Part shown: positions 1-8,945 of the stretch, in pieces | How the letters are laid out: every line of letters begins with the position of its first letter | How positions within the stretch are numbered: position 1 is the stretch's first letter | Origin: Streptomyces sp. NBC_00582 | Lineage (GTDB): Bacteria > Actinomycetota > Actinomycetes > Streptomycetales > Streptomycetaceae | Assembly: GCF_036345155.1 (NCBI RefSeq) | Contig: NZ_CP107772.1 | Span: 9,858,001 to 9,922,000, forward strand | Direction of reading: 5' to 3' | Length of the DNA: 64,000 bases | Made by a program: the position numbers and the translations under genes | Notes under the pieces: model-generated | Told to the model about the DNA's origin: nothing | Databases searched by the model: none | The model's input: only the letters and a program-made list of their open reading frames with translations

Positions 1-1
1 G

Positions 2-928
2 CCCGCGCCCGGCCAGGTGGTGATCGAGGTCGCCGCCTGCGGCCTGTGCGGCACCGATCTCCACATACTCCAGGGCGAGTTCGCGCCGACGCTGCCGATC
101 GTCCCCGGGCACGAGTTCGCCGGCGAGATCGTCGCCCTGGGCTCCGGCGTCAGCGGCCTCGAGGTCGGGGACCGGGTCGCCGTCGACCCCTCGCTGTACT
201 GCCACGAGTGCCACTACTGCCGTATCGGACGCGGCAACATGTGCGAACGCTGGAACGCCATCGGCGTCTCGGTCCCCGGCGGCGCGGCCGAGTACACCGT
301 CGCTCCCGCCGCCAACTGCGTGAAGCTTCCGGACCACGTCCGCACCGAGGACGCGGCCCTCATCGAACCGCTGTCCTGCGCGGTGCGCGGGTACGACATC
401 CTGCGCTCCACGCTCGCCAGCAATGTGCTGATCTACGGCTCGGGCACCATGGGCCTGATGATGCTCGAACTCGCCAAGCGCACCGGCGCGGCCACCGTCG
501 ACATGGTGGACGTCAACGAGGACCGTCTCATCACCGCCCGCACCCTCGGGTGCAGCAACGCGGTGACCACCGCCGACGCGATCGAGCGCCCGCGCGGCTG
601 GGACGTGGTCATCGACGCCACCGGCAACGCCCAGGCCATCCAGGACGCCCTCGGCCGGGTCGGCAAGGGAGGCACCTACCTCCAGTTCGGCGTCGCCGAC
701 TACGCGACACGGGTGACGATCGACCCGTATCGCATCTACAACCAGGAGATCACCATCACCGGCTCCATGGCGGTCCTGCACAGCTATGAACGAGCCGCCG
801 AACTGTTCGCCGGCGGAGTCCTCGACCCGGATCTCTTCATCAGCGACCGGCTGCCGCTGGACGACTACGCCGAGGCGCTGCGGCAGTTCCAGGCCGGCAA
901 GGGCCGCAAGATCCAGGTGCTCCCGTGA
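2..928 (+). CDS. Zinc-dependent medium-chain alcohol/polyol dehydrogenase (5' end outside window)
   Basis: The reading frame is open at the left edge, so the true start lies upstream; about 309 codons are visible. It is a medium-chain dehydrogenase of the sorbitol/threonine dehydrogenase type that oxidises a polyol or sugar alcohol with NAD(P). Visible signatures are the catalytic-zinc motifs CGLCGTD and GHEFAGE, four structural-zinc cysteines in the stretch YCHECHYC...NMC, and the Rossmann motif GSGTMG near the middle. Its stop overlaps the GTG start of the PfkB sugar kinase (GTGA), so the two are translationally coupled, which suggests a route from polyol to ketose to phosphorylated ketose. 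The exact substrate cannot be read from sequence. Confidence 0.9.
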   Translation, partial: PAPGQVVIEVAACGLCGTDLHILQGEFAPTLPIVPGHEFAGEIVALGSGVSGLEVGDRVAVDPSLYCHECHYCRIGRGNMCERWNAIGVSVPGGAAEYTVAPAANCVKLPDHVRTEDAALIEPLSCAVRGYDILRSTLASNVLIYGSGTMGLMMLELAKRTGAATVDMVDVNEDRLITARTLGCSNAVTTADAIERPRGWDVVIDATGNAQAIQDALGRVGKGGTYLQFGVADYATRVTIDPYRIYNQEITITGSMAVLHSYERAAELFAGGVLDPDLFISDRLPLDDYAEALRQFQAGKGRKIQVLP

Positions 929-1890
929 CCACGCGCCTCCCGGCGGTCGTCGTCGGCGAAGCACTGGTGGACGTCATCGTCGATCGCGACGGCCCGAGCC
1001 GCAGCCACCCCGGTGGCAGTCCCGCCAACGTGGCCCTCGGCCTGGGCCGCCTCGGCCACCCGGTCCGGCTCGCCACCCGCGTGGGACACGACGACTTCGG
1101 CCACCTCCTGCAAAGGCACCTGAAGGACAGCGGAGTCGAGTTGACCGCGGGATCCGTGGTCGCCGCCGCCACCTCCACGGCAACCGCCGTACTCGATGCG
1201 GCGGGCGCCGCGCGGTACACCTTCGACATCACCTGGGCACTGCCGAAGGCCGTCGAGGCAGCGCTGATCGAGGGCCCGGCGGCGCACGTCCACACCGGAT
1301 CCATCGCCACCGCCCTGAGCCCGGGAGCCGAGCAGGTCCTCGCGGCCCTGCACGCCGTGCGGCCCTCGGCCACCGTCTCCTACGACCCGAACGTGAGGCC
1401 CGCGCTGCTCCGCTCCCCGGGGGAGGAACGCGAACGGGTGGAGCGGCTCGTCGCCCTCAGCGACGTGGTGAAGGCCAGCGAAGAGGACCTCGCCTGGCTC
1501 CACCCGGGCGAGACCCCCGACAGGACGGCGGCCCGCTGGGCACGCAGCGGCCCGTCGCTGGTCGTCCTCACCCGGGGAGCCGACGGCGCCGAAGCGTACT
1601 GGCGACACGGCCACCGGAGCATCGCACCGGTCCCCGTCCAGGTGGTGGACACCGTGGGAGCGGGCGACGCCTTCATGGCCGGGCTCGTCAGCCGCCTCCT
1701 GCACGCGGGACTGCTGGGCGGCGGCCCCGGGACCGAGGCGGAAACGGCACGCGCGGCGCTGCGCAGGGCCACCGGCACCGACCGGTTGCCCGCGATCCTC
1801 GACGAGGCCGTGGCGACGGCCGCCCGCGCCGCCGCCCTCACCTGCGCACGCGAGGGAGCGGACCCACCCACCACGGCGGAACTGATGTGA
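925..1890 (+). CDS. PfkB-family carbohydrate kinase (fructokinase-like)
   Basis: This 321-residue protein has the normal length of a PfkB/ribokinase-family sugar kinase. The N-terminal signature GGSPANVALGLGRLG and the C-terminal signature DTVGAGDAFMAGL, with the catalytic Asp of GAGD, are both intact. The GTG start overlaps the TGA of the dehydrogenase before it, so the two genes form one operon. By family knowledge it phosphorylates a ketose such as fructose using ATP; the pairing with a polyol dehydrogenase favours a fructokinase role, but other sugars are possible. A strong hairpin follows the stop codon and probably ends the operon. Confidence 0.88.
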   Translation: MTTRLPAVVVGEALVDVIVDRDGPSRSHPGGSPANVALGLGRLGHPVRLATRVGHDDFGHLLQRHLKDSGVELTAGSVVAAATSTATAVLDAAGAARYTFDITWALPKAVEAALIEGPAAHVHTGSIATALSPGAEQVLAALHAVRPSATVSYDPNVRPALLRSPGEERERVERLVALSDVVKASEEDLAWLHPGETPDRTAARWARSGPSLVVLTRGADGAEAYWRHGHRSIAPVPVQVVDTVGAGDAFMAGLVSRLLHAGLLGGGPGTEAETARAALRRATGTDRLPAILDEAVATAARAAALTCAREGADPPTTAELM

Positions 1891-1896
1891 CGGACG

Positions 1897-1930
1897 GGCA
1901 GGCCCCCACCCCGCGGTCGCGGGGCCTGCC
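1897..1930 (+). terminator. Rho-independent-like hairpin after the PfkB kinase gene
   Basis: The arms GGCAGGCCCC and GGGGCCTGCC are a perfect 10-bp inverted repeat, seven bases after the kinase stop codon. There is no U tract, as is usual in streptomycetes. Confidence 0.7.
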
Positions 1931-2112
1931 TCCGGTCATGTCAGCTCGTCAACGTGACGTACGACGCCGGAACCCGGCGCGCCATCGCGACCGCCCGACG
2001 ACCGGCATGCGCCGCCCACTCGGTGTCAGGGCTTGTCGGGCGCCCTGGAGTCTGATTGGGTTCGGCGCGCCGGATACGCGAGGGACGCGGCAGGCGGGGA
2101 GGATCAGGCACC

Positions 2113-2949
2113 GTGCAGCCTACGGGGGAGCAGGACGTTCGCGGGCCGTTGCCCGAAGCGCTCGCACGAGCGATACGCGAGACCGCCGACGACATCGCCA
2201 CGCTGTTGAGCAGCACCTCGCACACGACCGATCCCGTTCCGGATTCCGAGTGGACGGTCGGCGAGGCGGCCGCCCATCTGGCGCTGGCCAACGAGCTGAT
2301 GGCCGACGCCGCAGCCGGACACGAACGCCCCTACGGGGACGGCACGCCGCAGGGTCTGGCCGCTGCCAACGCAGAGGCCCTCGCCACGTTCGGGCAGCGT
2401 GACGCGCAGCCGCTGGCGTCGATGATCACGGAGCAGGCCGACGTATTCCTCGACGCCCTGGAACGGGCTGCGAGGGACGAGAGCACCACGCGCCCGGTCG
2501 TCGTGACACCCCTGGGTCCCATGGACCGGCACGTTCTCGCGTCCTACCTGCTGACGCACATGCTGGGCCACGGCTACGACCTGGCTCGCGCGCTGAAACG
2601 CCCGCACATGATCGACCGCGACCGTGTCGGGCTGTGCATGCCGTTCATGCTCGCGGCCATGCCGCGCGTCGCCGACACGGCCGCCATCGCTGATCTGGCC
2701 GCCCGCTACACCATCCGCCTGCGGGGCGGCGCGGCGTTCGGCGTCAGCCTGGGCGACGGCACGGTCCACGTGTCCCCGACGGCGCTCGAACGTCCGGACT
2801 GCACCATCCTGATCGAACCCGTCGCCTTCCTCCTCATAGCGCTGGGCCGTCGTCATCCGTGGCGAGCCATCGGGCAGGGACAGGTCCTCGCATGGGGACG
2901 CAAACCCTGGCTCGCCCCCCGCTTCCCGACTCTGTTCACCGCGCCCTGA
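2113..2949 (+). CDS. Maleylpyruvate isomerase-family, mycothiol-dependent-like protein
   Basis: A 278-residue protein with an N-terminal DinB/MDMPI-type helical domain (motif EWTVGEAAAHLALAN near residue 40 and a histidine in the LLTHMLGHGYDLAR stretch) and a C-terminal SCP2-like sterol-carrier fold ending at the stop. This domain pair is characteristic of actinobacterial mycothiol-dependent isomerases and detoxifying enzymes. I start it at GTG 2113 because GGGGAGG sits about 10 bases upstream; an in-frame ATG at 2056 has no comparable ribosome site. It is a single-gene unit on the plus strand. The substrate is unknown; an aromatic-degradation role is only the family precedent. Confidence 0.75.
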   Translation: MQPTGEQDVRGPLPEALARAIRETADDIATLLSSTSHTTDPVPDSEWTVGEAAAHLALANELMADAAAGHERPYGDGTPQGLAAANAEALATFGQRDAQPLASMITEQADVFLDALERAARDESTTRPVVVTPLGPMDRHVLASYLLTHMLGHGYDLARALKRPHMIDRDRVGLCMPFMLAAMPRVADTAAIADLAARYTIRLRGGAAFGVSLGDGTVHVSPTALERPDCTILIEPVAFLLIALGRRHPWRAIGQGQVLAWGRKPWLAPRFPTLFTAP

Positions 2950-2954
2950 CCTCC

Positions 2955-2978
2955 TGTCGAGAGATCTGTCGATAGATC
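2955..2978. promoter_or_regulatory. Tandem 12-bp direct repeat upstream of the DUF4331 gene
   Basis: TGTCGAGAGATC is followed directly by TGTCGATAGATC (11 of 12 identical), about 90 bases before the DUF4331 start. The second copy also forms GATCT...AGATC dyad symmetry with the first. It looks like a regulator-binding site; the regulator is unknown. Confidence 0.4.
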
Positions 2979-3067
2979 GGTCAGATCCGTCAATATGCAC
3001 CAATCCTCAGTGGGTGGCCGTTCCGAATCCTCGAGTGTCAGGGAAGTCGGCATGGAGGACGGACGGT

Positions 3068-4603
3068 ATGACACCTATCTTCAGGAGCGGTGCGGGGCGA
3101 AGGGGCCTCGCCACCCTCATAGCAGGTGCACTGGCCGCCGGGGGACTCGCAGCAGCCGGCGTGGCCACGCTGGGACCGGGGGCGGCTTCCGCCTCCAGTC
3201 ACCGGGAGGCTCCGCTGATCTCGGGACAACCCCGGTACGACAACACGGACGTGTACGCGTTCGTCAGTCCGGACCATCCGGAGACGACGACGATCATCGC
3301 GAACTGGATCCCGTTCGAGGACCCGGCGGGCGGCCCGAACTTCTTCACGTTCGCGGACGACGCCCAGTACGACATCCACATCGACAACAACGGTGACGCG
3401 CAGGGCGAACTGCTGCTGCGCTACACCTTCAGGACGCACACGAAGTCCAAGAAGACGTTCCTGTACAACACGGGCCCCGTCACCAGCCTGGACGACCCGG
3501 ACCTCAACATCACGCAGACCTACGACATCGAGCTGTTGAGGCTGCACAACCAGCAGGTCGTGTCGCGGACGAAGCTCGCCGACGACATACCGGTGGCTCC
3601 GTCGAATGTCGGCAAGGCGTCGATGCCGGACTACGGCACGCTGCGTCGGCAGGCCGTCCGTGAACTCGCCGACGGCGTCCGGACGTTCGCCGGTCAGGCG
3701 GACGACCCCTTCTTCCTCGACCTGCGCGTGTTCGACCTGCTGTACGGCGGCAACCTCTCCGAGGTCGGCAACGACACCCTCAAGGGCTACAACGTCAACT
3801 CGGTAGCCCTGCAACTGCCGACCGACATGATCACGCAATCCAAGCACCAGCCGGTCGTCGGCATCTGGTCGACCACGCAGCGAAAGAACGCCCAGGGCTC
3901 CTACGAGCAGGTCTCACGTCTGGGCAACCCGCTGGTCAACGAGGTCGTCAACCCGCTGAAGGACAAGGACGAGTTCAACGCGTCCTCGCCGTGGAACGAT
4001 GGCCAGTTCCTGAAGAACGTGACCGATCCGGAACTGCCGAAGCTCATCGAGGCCGTCTACAAGATCAAGGCGCCCGCGGAACCGCGCAATGATCTCGTCG
4101 ATGTCTTCCTCAAGGGCGTCAAGGGCCTCAACCAGCCACCGAACGTACGACCGGCGGAGATGCTCCGCCTGAACACCGCGATCAAGCCGGCCGCCGAACC
4201 GAAACGGCTCGGTGTGCTCGCCGGCGACAACGCGGGCTTCCCGAACGGGCGCCGACTCACCGATGACGTCGTGGACATCGCGCTACAGGTCGTCGAGGGT
4301 GAACTGGTCGGTTCCAAGAACGACTTGGGTGACGCTGTCGACGCCAACGACCAGAGGTTCGGCGACTCCTTCCCCTACCTGGCCGAGCCCGTGGCCGGTT
4401 CGCGCGGCCCGCTCGCACGGGGCACGACCGGGGGCAACGACGTCCTCCACCAGGTGGGCGACGCCCTGCAGCCGACCGACTCCGGCGACGGCAGCCGCAA
4501 TACCGGCCTGATCGCCGCGTCGGCGGCCGCGGGCGCGGTCGGGATCCTCCTGATCGGCGTCGCTCTGGCCTGGTGGCGCCGGCGCACGCAGCGGCCGAAC
4601 TGA
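3068..4603 (+). CDS. DUF4331 family secreted, membrane-anchored protein
   Basis: A 511-residue protein matching the DUF4331 family: after the signal sequence the mature part begins SSHREAPLISGQPRYDN..., the family's usual opening. The start is ATG 3068 with GGAGG nine bases before; longer in-frame starts would put extra residues before the signal peptide. An alanine-rich signal sequence covers about residues 10-40, and a single transmembrane helix (about residues 480-503) followed by an Arg-rich tail suggests sortase-independent anchoring with the bulk outside the cell. The family has no established biochemical function. It stands alone, preceded by a tandem repeat and followed by a hairpin. 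Confidence 0.88.
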   Translation: MTPIFRSGAGRRGLATLIAGALAAGGLAAAGVATLGPGAASASSHREAPLISGQPRYDNTDVYAFVSPDHPETTTIIANWIPFEDPAGGPNFFTFADDAQYDIHIDNNGDAQGELLLRYTFRTHTKSKKTFLYNTGPVTSLDDPDLNITQTYDIELLRLHNQQVVSRTKLADDIPVAPSNVGKASMPDYGTLRRQAVRELADGVRTFAGQADDPFFLDLRVFDLLYGGNLSEVGNDTLKGYNVNSVALQLPTDMITQSKHQPVVGIWSTTQRKNAQGSYEQVSRLGNPLVNEVVNPLKDKDEFNASSPWNDGQFLKNVTDPELPKLIEAVYKIKAPAEPRNDLVDVFLKGVKGLNQPPNVRPAEMLRLNTAIKPAAEPKRLGVLAGDNAGFPNGRRLTDDVVDIALQVVEGELVGSKNDLGDAVDANDQRFGDSFPYLAEPVAGSRGPLARGTTGGNDVLHQVGDALQPTDSGDGSRNTGLIAASAAAGAVGILLIGVALAWWRRRTQRPN

Positions 4604-4630
4604 GCGGCACCACACGAGCGGCGTGCACCT

Positions 4631-4665
4631 GCCGACGGGGGTCGGCTGGACGGACCCCCGCCGGC
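4631..4665 (+). terminator. Hairpin terminator after the DUF4331 gene
   Basis: The arms around CGGGGGTC and GACCCCCG, extended by GCCG and CGGC with one bulged base, form a stable GC-rich hairpin starting 27 bases after the stop codon. Confidence 0.6.
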
Positions 4666-4799
4666 CTCCTTCCTGCGGAGCATGCTGATGCCCAGCCGTG
4701 TTCGGAGAAGGAAACTGATCCGTAGAAGCCGGGAACCCAAGCCCGCCCGTGATCGACTACTAGCGTGACAGCACTTCGGACGAAGGTGGTTCGGCACAC

Positions 4800-5474
4800 G
4801 TGAAAAGCGACTGTGGGTTGCAGTCCTCCGAGGGAAGCGTCGACGGCGGCGAGGGCGGCGGCATACTGCGCGTCCACATCGTCACCTTCGACGGTGTGGA
4901 GGAACTGGACGTCTTCGGCCCGCTCGAGGTGCTGTCGGTGGCAGCCCGGGCCTATCCGGTGACGGTGAAGCTGGTGACCGGGGGAGAAGCGGCCGAGGTG
5001 ACCTACGGCTACGGTACGCAGGTGCCGGCAGCGGCCTGGTCCCCGCAGGACGCGGATGTGATCATCGTGCCCGGCGGAGGCTTCGACCGGCGGGGTGGGG
5101 CCGGGGTGTGGGCGGAGATCGACAAGGGTGACCTGCTGTTCGCGCTGCGCTCCGCGCATGAGGCCGGGGTGACCGTGCTCGGTGTCTGTACGGGGGTGAT
5201 CCTGCTGTCCGCCGCCGGTCTCACCTCGGGCCGGACGTGCACCACTCATCACCTGGCCAAGAGCTACCTCGCGGAACAGGGGGTGAAGGTCATGGACGAG
5301 CGAGTGGTCGACGACGGTGACCTGATCACGGCCGGCGGGGTCTCGTCCGGCATCGACGGCGCCCTCTGGCTGCTGGAACGCGAGTTGGGAAGGGACGCCG
5401 CCGCCTACGTGGAGACGATCGTGGAGTTCGAGCGCCGGGGGACCGTGCTCAGGACAGCGAACGCGTGCCCGTGA
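4800..5474 (+). CDS. DJ-1/PfpI-family (class I glutamine amidotransferase-like) protein
   Basis: A 224-residue single-domain protein of the DJ-1/PfpI superfamily. The family opening VHIVTFDGVEELDVFGPLEVL appears after a poorly conserved 25-residue leader, and the nucleophile elbow GVCTGV with its reactive cysteine lies near residue 130, followed by the HH(L)AK segment. It resembles the N-terminal half of GATase1-type AraC regulators but has no helix-turn-helix domain, so it is an enzyme-like or stress-related member (isonitrile hydratase-like proteins are the nearest precedent). The GTG at 4800 is the annotated start; a GTG-to-VHIV start further in is possible. It is monocistronic. Confidence 0.8.
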   Translation: MKSDCGLQSSEGSVDGGEGGGILRVHIVTFDGVEELDVFGPLEVLSVAARAYPVTVKLVTGGEAAEVTYGYGTQVPAAAWSPQDADVIIVPGGGFDRRGGAGVWAEIDKGDLLFALRSAHEAGVTVLGVCTGVILLSAAGLTSGRTCTTHHLAKSYLAEQGVKVMDERVVDDGDLITAGGVSSGIDGALWLLERELGRDAAAYVETIVEFERRGTVLRTANACP

Positions 5475-5652
5475 TCCTGTCCGTCGAAGCCTCTCGGCCG
5501 TCGACGTCCGGGGTCCGGGCACAGAGCCACTGCATTGAGATTCACATCACACACGGTCTACCGTGAAGACACTTGAAGGGCTTCCCCTTCCTCGGGGCGA
5601 GCCGAGCAGCGGCGTGCGATGAAGCTGCCTTCGGGTGAAGGAAGTGGTGCCG

Positions 5653-8574
5653 ATGACCGTCGCCTGGGACCGAGTAGGGGGTCTGGTCGATGCGCACGAG
5701 CGTTTCCTGACCGGTGACCGGGTCGACTCCGATGTGCGCGGCTCGGTGCTCGAGTCCTGGAAGCGGTGCAGGTCCGCCGGGCTGCAGCCACACCGGTTGC
5801 TGGTTCCCTACCGGTCCGACCTGGAGCTGGACGACCGGTTCCTGGGCGCGGCCGAGCCGGTACTGAAGGACCTGGCGGCATCGCTGGTCGACGTGAGCAT
5901 GACCGTCGTGCTCTGTGACGGGCAGGCCCGCATGATCCAGCGGTACGGCGGTGATCGGACCCTGCGCCAACGCCTCGACGAGATACGGTTCGCCCCCGGC
6001 TTCGACGCGTCCGAGCAGGTCGTGGGCACCAACGGCGTCGGCACCGCGCTGGCCGAGCGCTCTCCTTTTTACGTCGTCGGCCGTGAGCATTTCGCCGACT
6101 GCCTGGAGCCTTTCACGTGTGCGGGCGCACCGATCCGCAATCCGCTCAGCGGACACGTCGAGGCGGTCCTCGACCTCACGTGCCTACGCGCCGACGGCGA
6201 CCCCGCGATGCTGCGGCTGGTCCGTGAAGCGGTCCGCGGTATAGAGGAGCGGCTGCTGGAACAGGCCACGCAGCGCGAACGCGCGTTGCTCGATGCGTAT
6301 CGGCGAGCCGAGCGGGACACGAGCGTCACGCGCGCATGGCCACAGCGGCCCGCGTCCGCCCACCCCGGGCATCGCGCCCCCCACGACGACGGCGACCTCG
6401 GCCGGATCGACCTTGCGGTGCTGCGGGAGAAGGCCGAGGAACTCATCGCCTCACCGCACCGCGCCTTCGACGAGGTGACCCTGTCCGGCGGCCGGACCGC
6501 CACCCTGCTGCGCCGCCCGGTCATCGGCGCGTCGGGTGAGACGGGGGTGGTGATCGAGGCCCGTGTGGTCGGGGGCCCGCGTCTGCGGCACGCCGAACTG
6601 ACCGTACCCGAGGTGCCGGCCGGGGCCACTGCGACGGCCACGACGACGACCCCCGCACGGACCGCCGCCACCCCGGGCCTCTCCGTGACGCCTCCCGTCG
6701 ACATGCACACCGTCGTGCCGTCGCTCCAGCCCGGCACCGGGGCATGGCCCAAGTCCCCCGCGGCTTCCCCCACACCCGACGCCCCGACGGACGCCGACGG
6801 ATCCGGGGACGACGGCTGGTTGCTGCTCGTCGGCGAGCCGGGCGTCGGTCGGCTGGCCGTTCTGGCCCGCGAGCGGCTCGCCCTGCTGTACGACGCCGGC
6901 GTCCGCATCGGCACCACACTGGACGTCACCCGCACCGCGGAGGAGCTGGCGGAGGTGGCCGTTCCCCGGTTCGCCGACTTCGCCGCCGTCGACCTGGCCG
7001 ACCCCGTGCTGCACGGAGAGGAACCGGCGCCCACCGGCGCCGGCACCCCGCTGCGCCGGGTCGCACTGGGTGCCGTGTACGAGGAGCCGACCCTGTACGG
7101 CGTCGGCGACCGGGCCGGCTATGTCCCGTCCACGCCGCAGGCCCGGAGCCTGGAGAGCGGGCAGTCGGTTCTCGAACCCGTTCTGGCCGAGGCCCGCGGC
7201 TGGCTCGCCAACGATCCGGCACGGGGCGCAAGGATGCTCGCGGCGGGTGTCCACTCCCTGATCACGGTACCCCTACGGGCCCGGGGCGTGACCCTCGGTG
7301 TGGTCAGCTTCTACCGCGCCCGGCAGCCGGCCCCCTTCGAGGAAGACGACCTGTCCCTGGCCCAGGAACTGGTCGGCAGGGCGGCGATCTGCATCGACAA
7401 CGCCCGCCGCTACACGCGCGAGCACAACACGGCACTCGCCCTGCAGCGGAGCCTTCTGCCCCGCGGCAGGCCCGAGCAGAACGCCGTCGAGGTCGCCTAC
7501 CGCTATCTGCCGGCGCGGGCGGGGGTGGGCGGCGACTGGTTCGACGTCATCCCGCTGTCCGGCGCCCGGGTCGCGCTGGTGGTCGGCGACGTGGTCGGCC
7601 ACGGTCTGCACGCCGCCGCGACGATGGGCCGCCTGCGCACCGCCGTGCACAACTTCTGTTCCCTGGACCTGGCACCCGACGAACTCCTCACCCACCTCGA
7701 CGACCTGGTCGGCCGGCTCGACCGGGGCGAGGGCTGGGGGGTGGAGGACACCCACCCGGACACCGGAATCATCGGCGCCACCTGTCTGTACGCCGTGTAC
7801 GACCCGGTTCTGCGGCGCTGCACCCTCGCCCGCGCCGGGCATCCGCTTCCCGCGGTCGTCCGCCCCGACGGCACGGTGGACTTCGTCGATCTGCCGCCCG
7901 GGCCGCCGCTCGGGCTCGGGGGGATGCCCTTCGAGACAGCGGAGCTGGAACTGGCCGAAGGCAGCCAGTTGGTGCTCTACACCGACGGTCTGATCGAGGA
8001 CCGGCTCCAGGACATCGACGTCGGCCTGGACCGCCTCCGAAAAGTCCTGGCCTGTGCGGAGCGGGCGCCGGAGGACACCTGCGAGGCGGTCGTGGACGCA
8101 CTGCTCCCGGCCCGGCCGACCGACGACGTCGCCCTGCTCGTCGCCCGTACCCGCGCACTGGGGCCGGAACACGTCGCCCAGTGGGAGCTGCCCAGCGATC
8201 CGGCGGTCGTCGCCCACTCCCGCGCGGCCGTCACCGACCAGCTGGCCGCCTGGGGTCTCGAGGACATGGCCTTCACGACCGAACTCATCGCCAGCGAGCT
8301 GGTCACCAATGCCATCCGGCACGCGACGGGGCCGGTCCAGTTGCGGCTGCTCCGCGACCGCACGCTGATCTGCGAGGTCTCCGACGGCAGCGGTACCTCG
8401 CCCCGGCTGCGTCGCGCCAGAACCGAGGACGAAGGCGGGCGCGGCCTCTTCCTCGTCGCCCAACTCACCGAGCGCTGGGGAACCCGGTACACGTCCACAG
8501 GCAAGATCATCTGGACCGAGCAGCCCCTGCCGCGTTCGCCCTCCGCCGCCTCCGCGAACACCACCGGTGCCTGA
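5653..8574 (+). CDS. SpoIIE-type PP2C phosphatase with GAF domains and HATPase domain
   Basis: A 973-residue signalling protein. The first 200 residues resemble the sensor part of AcoR-type regulators (VLESWKRCRSAGLQP, then a GAF domain with VGTNGVGTALAERSPF). A second GAF domain lies at about residues 423-590, a SpoIIE/PP2C phosphatase domain at about 600-820 (VGGDWFDVIPL, GDVVGHGLHAA, metal-binding aspartates present), and an anti-sigma-like HATPase_c_2 domain at about 840-960 (ELIASELVTNAIRHA). Such proteins act on anti-sigma-factor antagonists in partner switching. ATG 5653 is preferred because AAGGAAG lies eight bases upstream; an in-frame GTG at 5635 exists. A 160-residue Pro/Ala/Thr-rich linker separates sensor and output halves. 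Confidence 0.9.
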   Translation: MTVAWDRVGGLVDAHERFLTGDRVDSDVRGSVLESWKRCRSAGLQPHRLLVPYRSDLELDDRFLGAAEPVLKDLAASLVDVSMTVVLCDGQARMIQRYGGDRTLRQRLDEIRFAPGFDASEQVVGTNGVGTALAERSPFYVVGREHFADCLEPFTCAGAPIRNPLSGHVEAVLDLTCLRADGDPAMLRLVREAVRGIEERLLEQATQRERALLDAYRRAERDTSVTRAWPQRPASAHPGHRAPHDDGDLGRIDLAVLREKAEELIASPHRAFDEVTLSGGRTATLLRRPVIGASGETGVVIEARVVGGPRLRHAELTVPEVPAGATATATTTTPARTAATPGLSVTPPVDMHTVVPSLQPGTGAWPKSPAASPTPDAPTDADGSGDDGWLLLVGEPGVGRLAVLARERLALLYDAGVRIGTTLDVTRTAEELAEVAVPRFADFAAVDLADPVLHGEEPAPTGAGTPLRRVALGAVYEEPTLYGVGDRAGYVPSTPQARSLESGQSVLEPVLAEARGWLANDPARGARMLAAGVHSLITVPLRARGVTLGVVSFYRARQPAPFEEDDLSLAQELVGRAAICIDNARRYTREHNTALALQRSLLPRGRPEQNAVEVAYRYLPARAGVGGDWFDVIPLSGARVALVVGDVVGHGLHAAATMGRLRTAVHNFCSLDLAPDELLTHLDDLVGRLDRGEGWGVEDTHPDTGIIGATCLYAVYDPVLRRCTLARAGHPLPAVVRPDGTVDFVDLPPGPPLGLGGMPFETAELELAEGSQLVLYTDGLIEDRLQDIDVGLDRLRKVLACAERAPEDTCEAVVDALLPARPTDDVALLVARTRALGPEHVAQWELPSDPAVVAHSRAAVTDQLAAWGLEDMAFTTELIASELVTNAIRHATGPVQLRLLRDRTLICEVSDGSGTSPRLRRARTEDEGGRGLFLVAQLTERWGTRYTSTGKIIWTEQPLPRSPSAASANTTGA

Positions 8575-8624
8575 GACGCCGCGGGGTCAGGCGTCGGGCA
8601 GCTCGGCGCAGAGGTGGGCCACGC

Positions 8625-8945
8625 GTGGGACCGGCCACCAGCCGCACCGTCAAGACCGGCGAACTGACCCCGCACGCCGTGGTCGGCGGCGACGGACCGC
8701 CGCTGCTGCTCCTGCCCGGCCGGCCCCAGTTCTGGTACAGCCGGCGGCTGATCATGCCCGCCCTGGCCGAGCACTTCAGCATGGGGGCCAGCGACAAGCC
8801 CGCCACCGGCTACGACGCCGCCACGCCGGCCGACGACATGGCCGCCCTGATGGCCGCTCTGGGAGCGAACGCTTCGCCGTCGTCGGCTACGACCTGGGCA
8901 TGCTGGTCGGCTACGCCCTGGCCGCGAGCCACCGTGACCGCCTCC
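8625..8945 (+). pseudogene. Alpha/beta hydrolase (epoxide hydrolase-like) remnant
   Basis: The plus strand reads SRTVKTGELTPHAVVGGDG, PPLLLLPGRPQFWYSRRL and, after a deletion of the expected strand with the DxxG region, SDKPATGYDAATPADDMAAL. At about 8865 the frame shifts by one and the nucleophile-elbow segment continues as ERFAVVGYDLGMLVGYALA in another frame. A normal member is about 280-300 residues, so both an internal deletion and a frameshift have inactivated it, and the C-terminal half is gone. Its last recognisable bases run directly into a piece of a different gene at about 8946. Confidence 0.7.

Noticed and set aside
786..2402. Long Arg/Pro-rich open frame over the PfkB gene on the same strand
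   Set aside because: It is an out-of-frame shadow of the PfkB and isomerase-like genes; composition is Arg/Pro-rich and no domain is recognisable.
2995..3067. Longer N-terminus for the DUF4331 protein
   Set aside because: Extra residues would precede the signal peptide, while ATG 3068 has a well-placed GGAGG.
6744..8600. Long second frame inside the SpoIIE gene
   Set aside because: Codon bias and domains clearly belong to the SpoIIE frame; only the part after 8625 (the hydrolase remnant) is meaningful.
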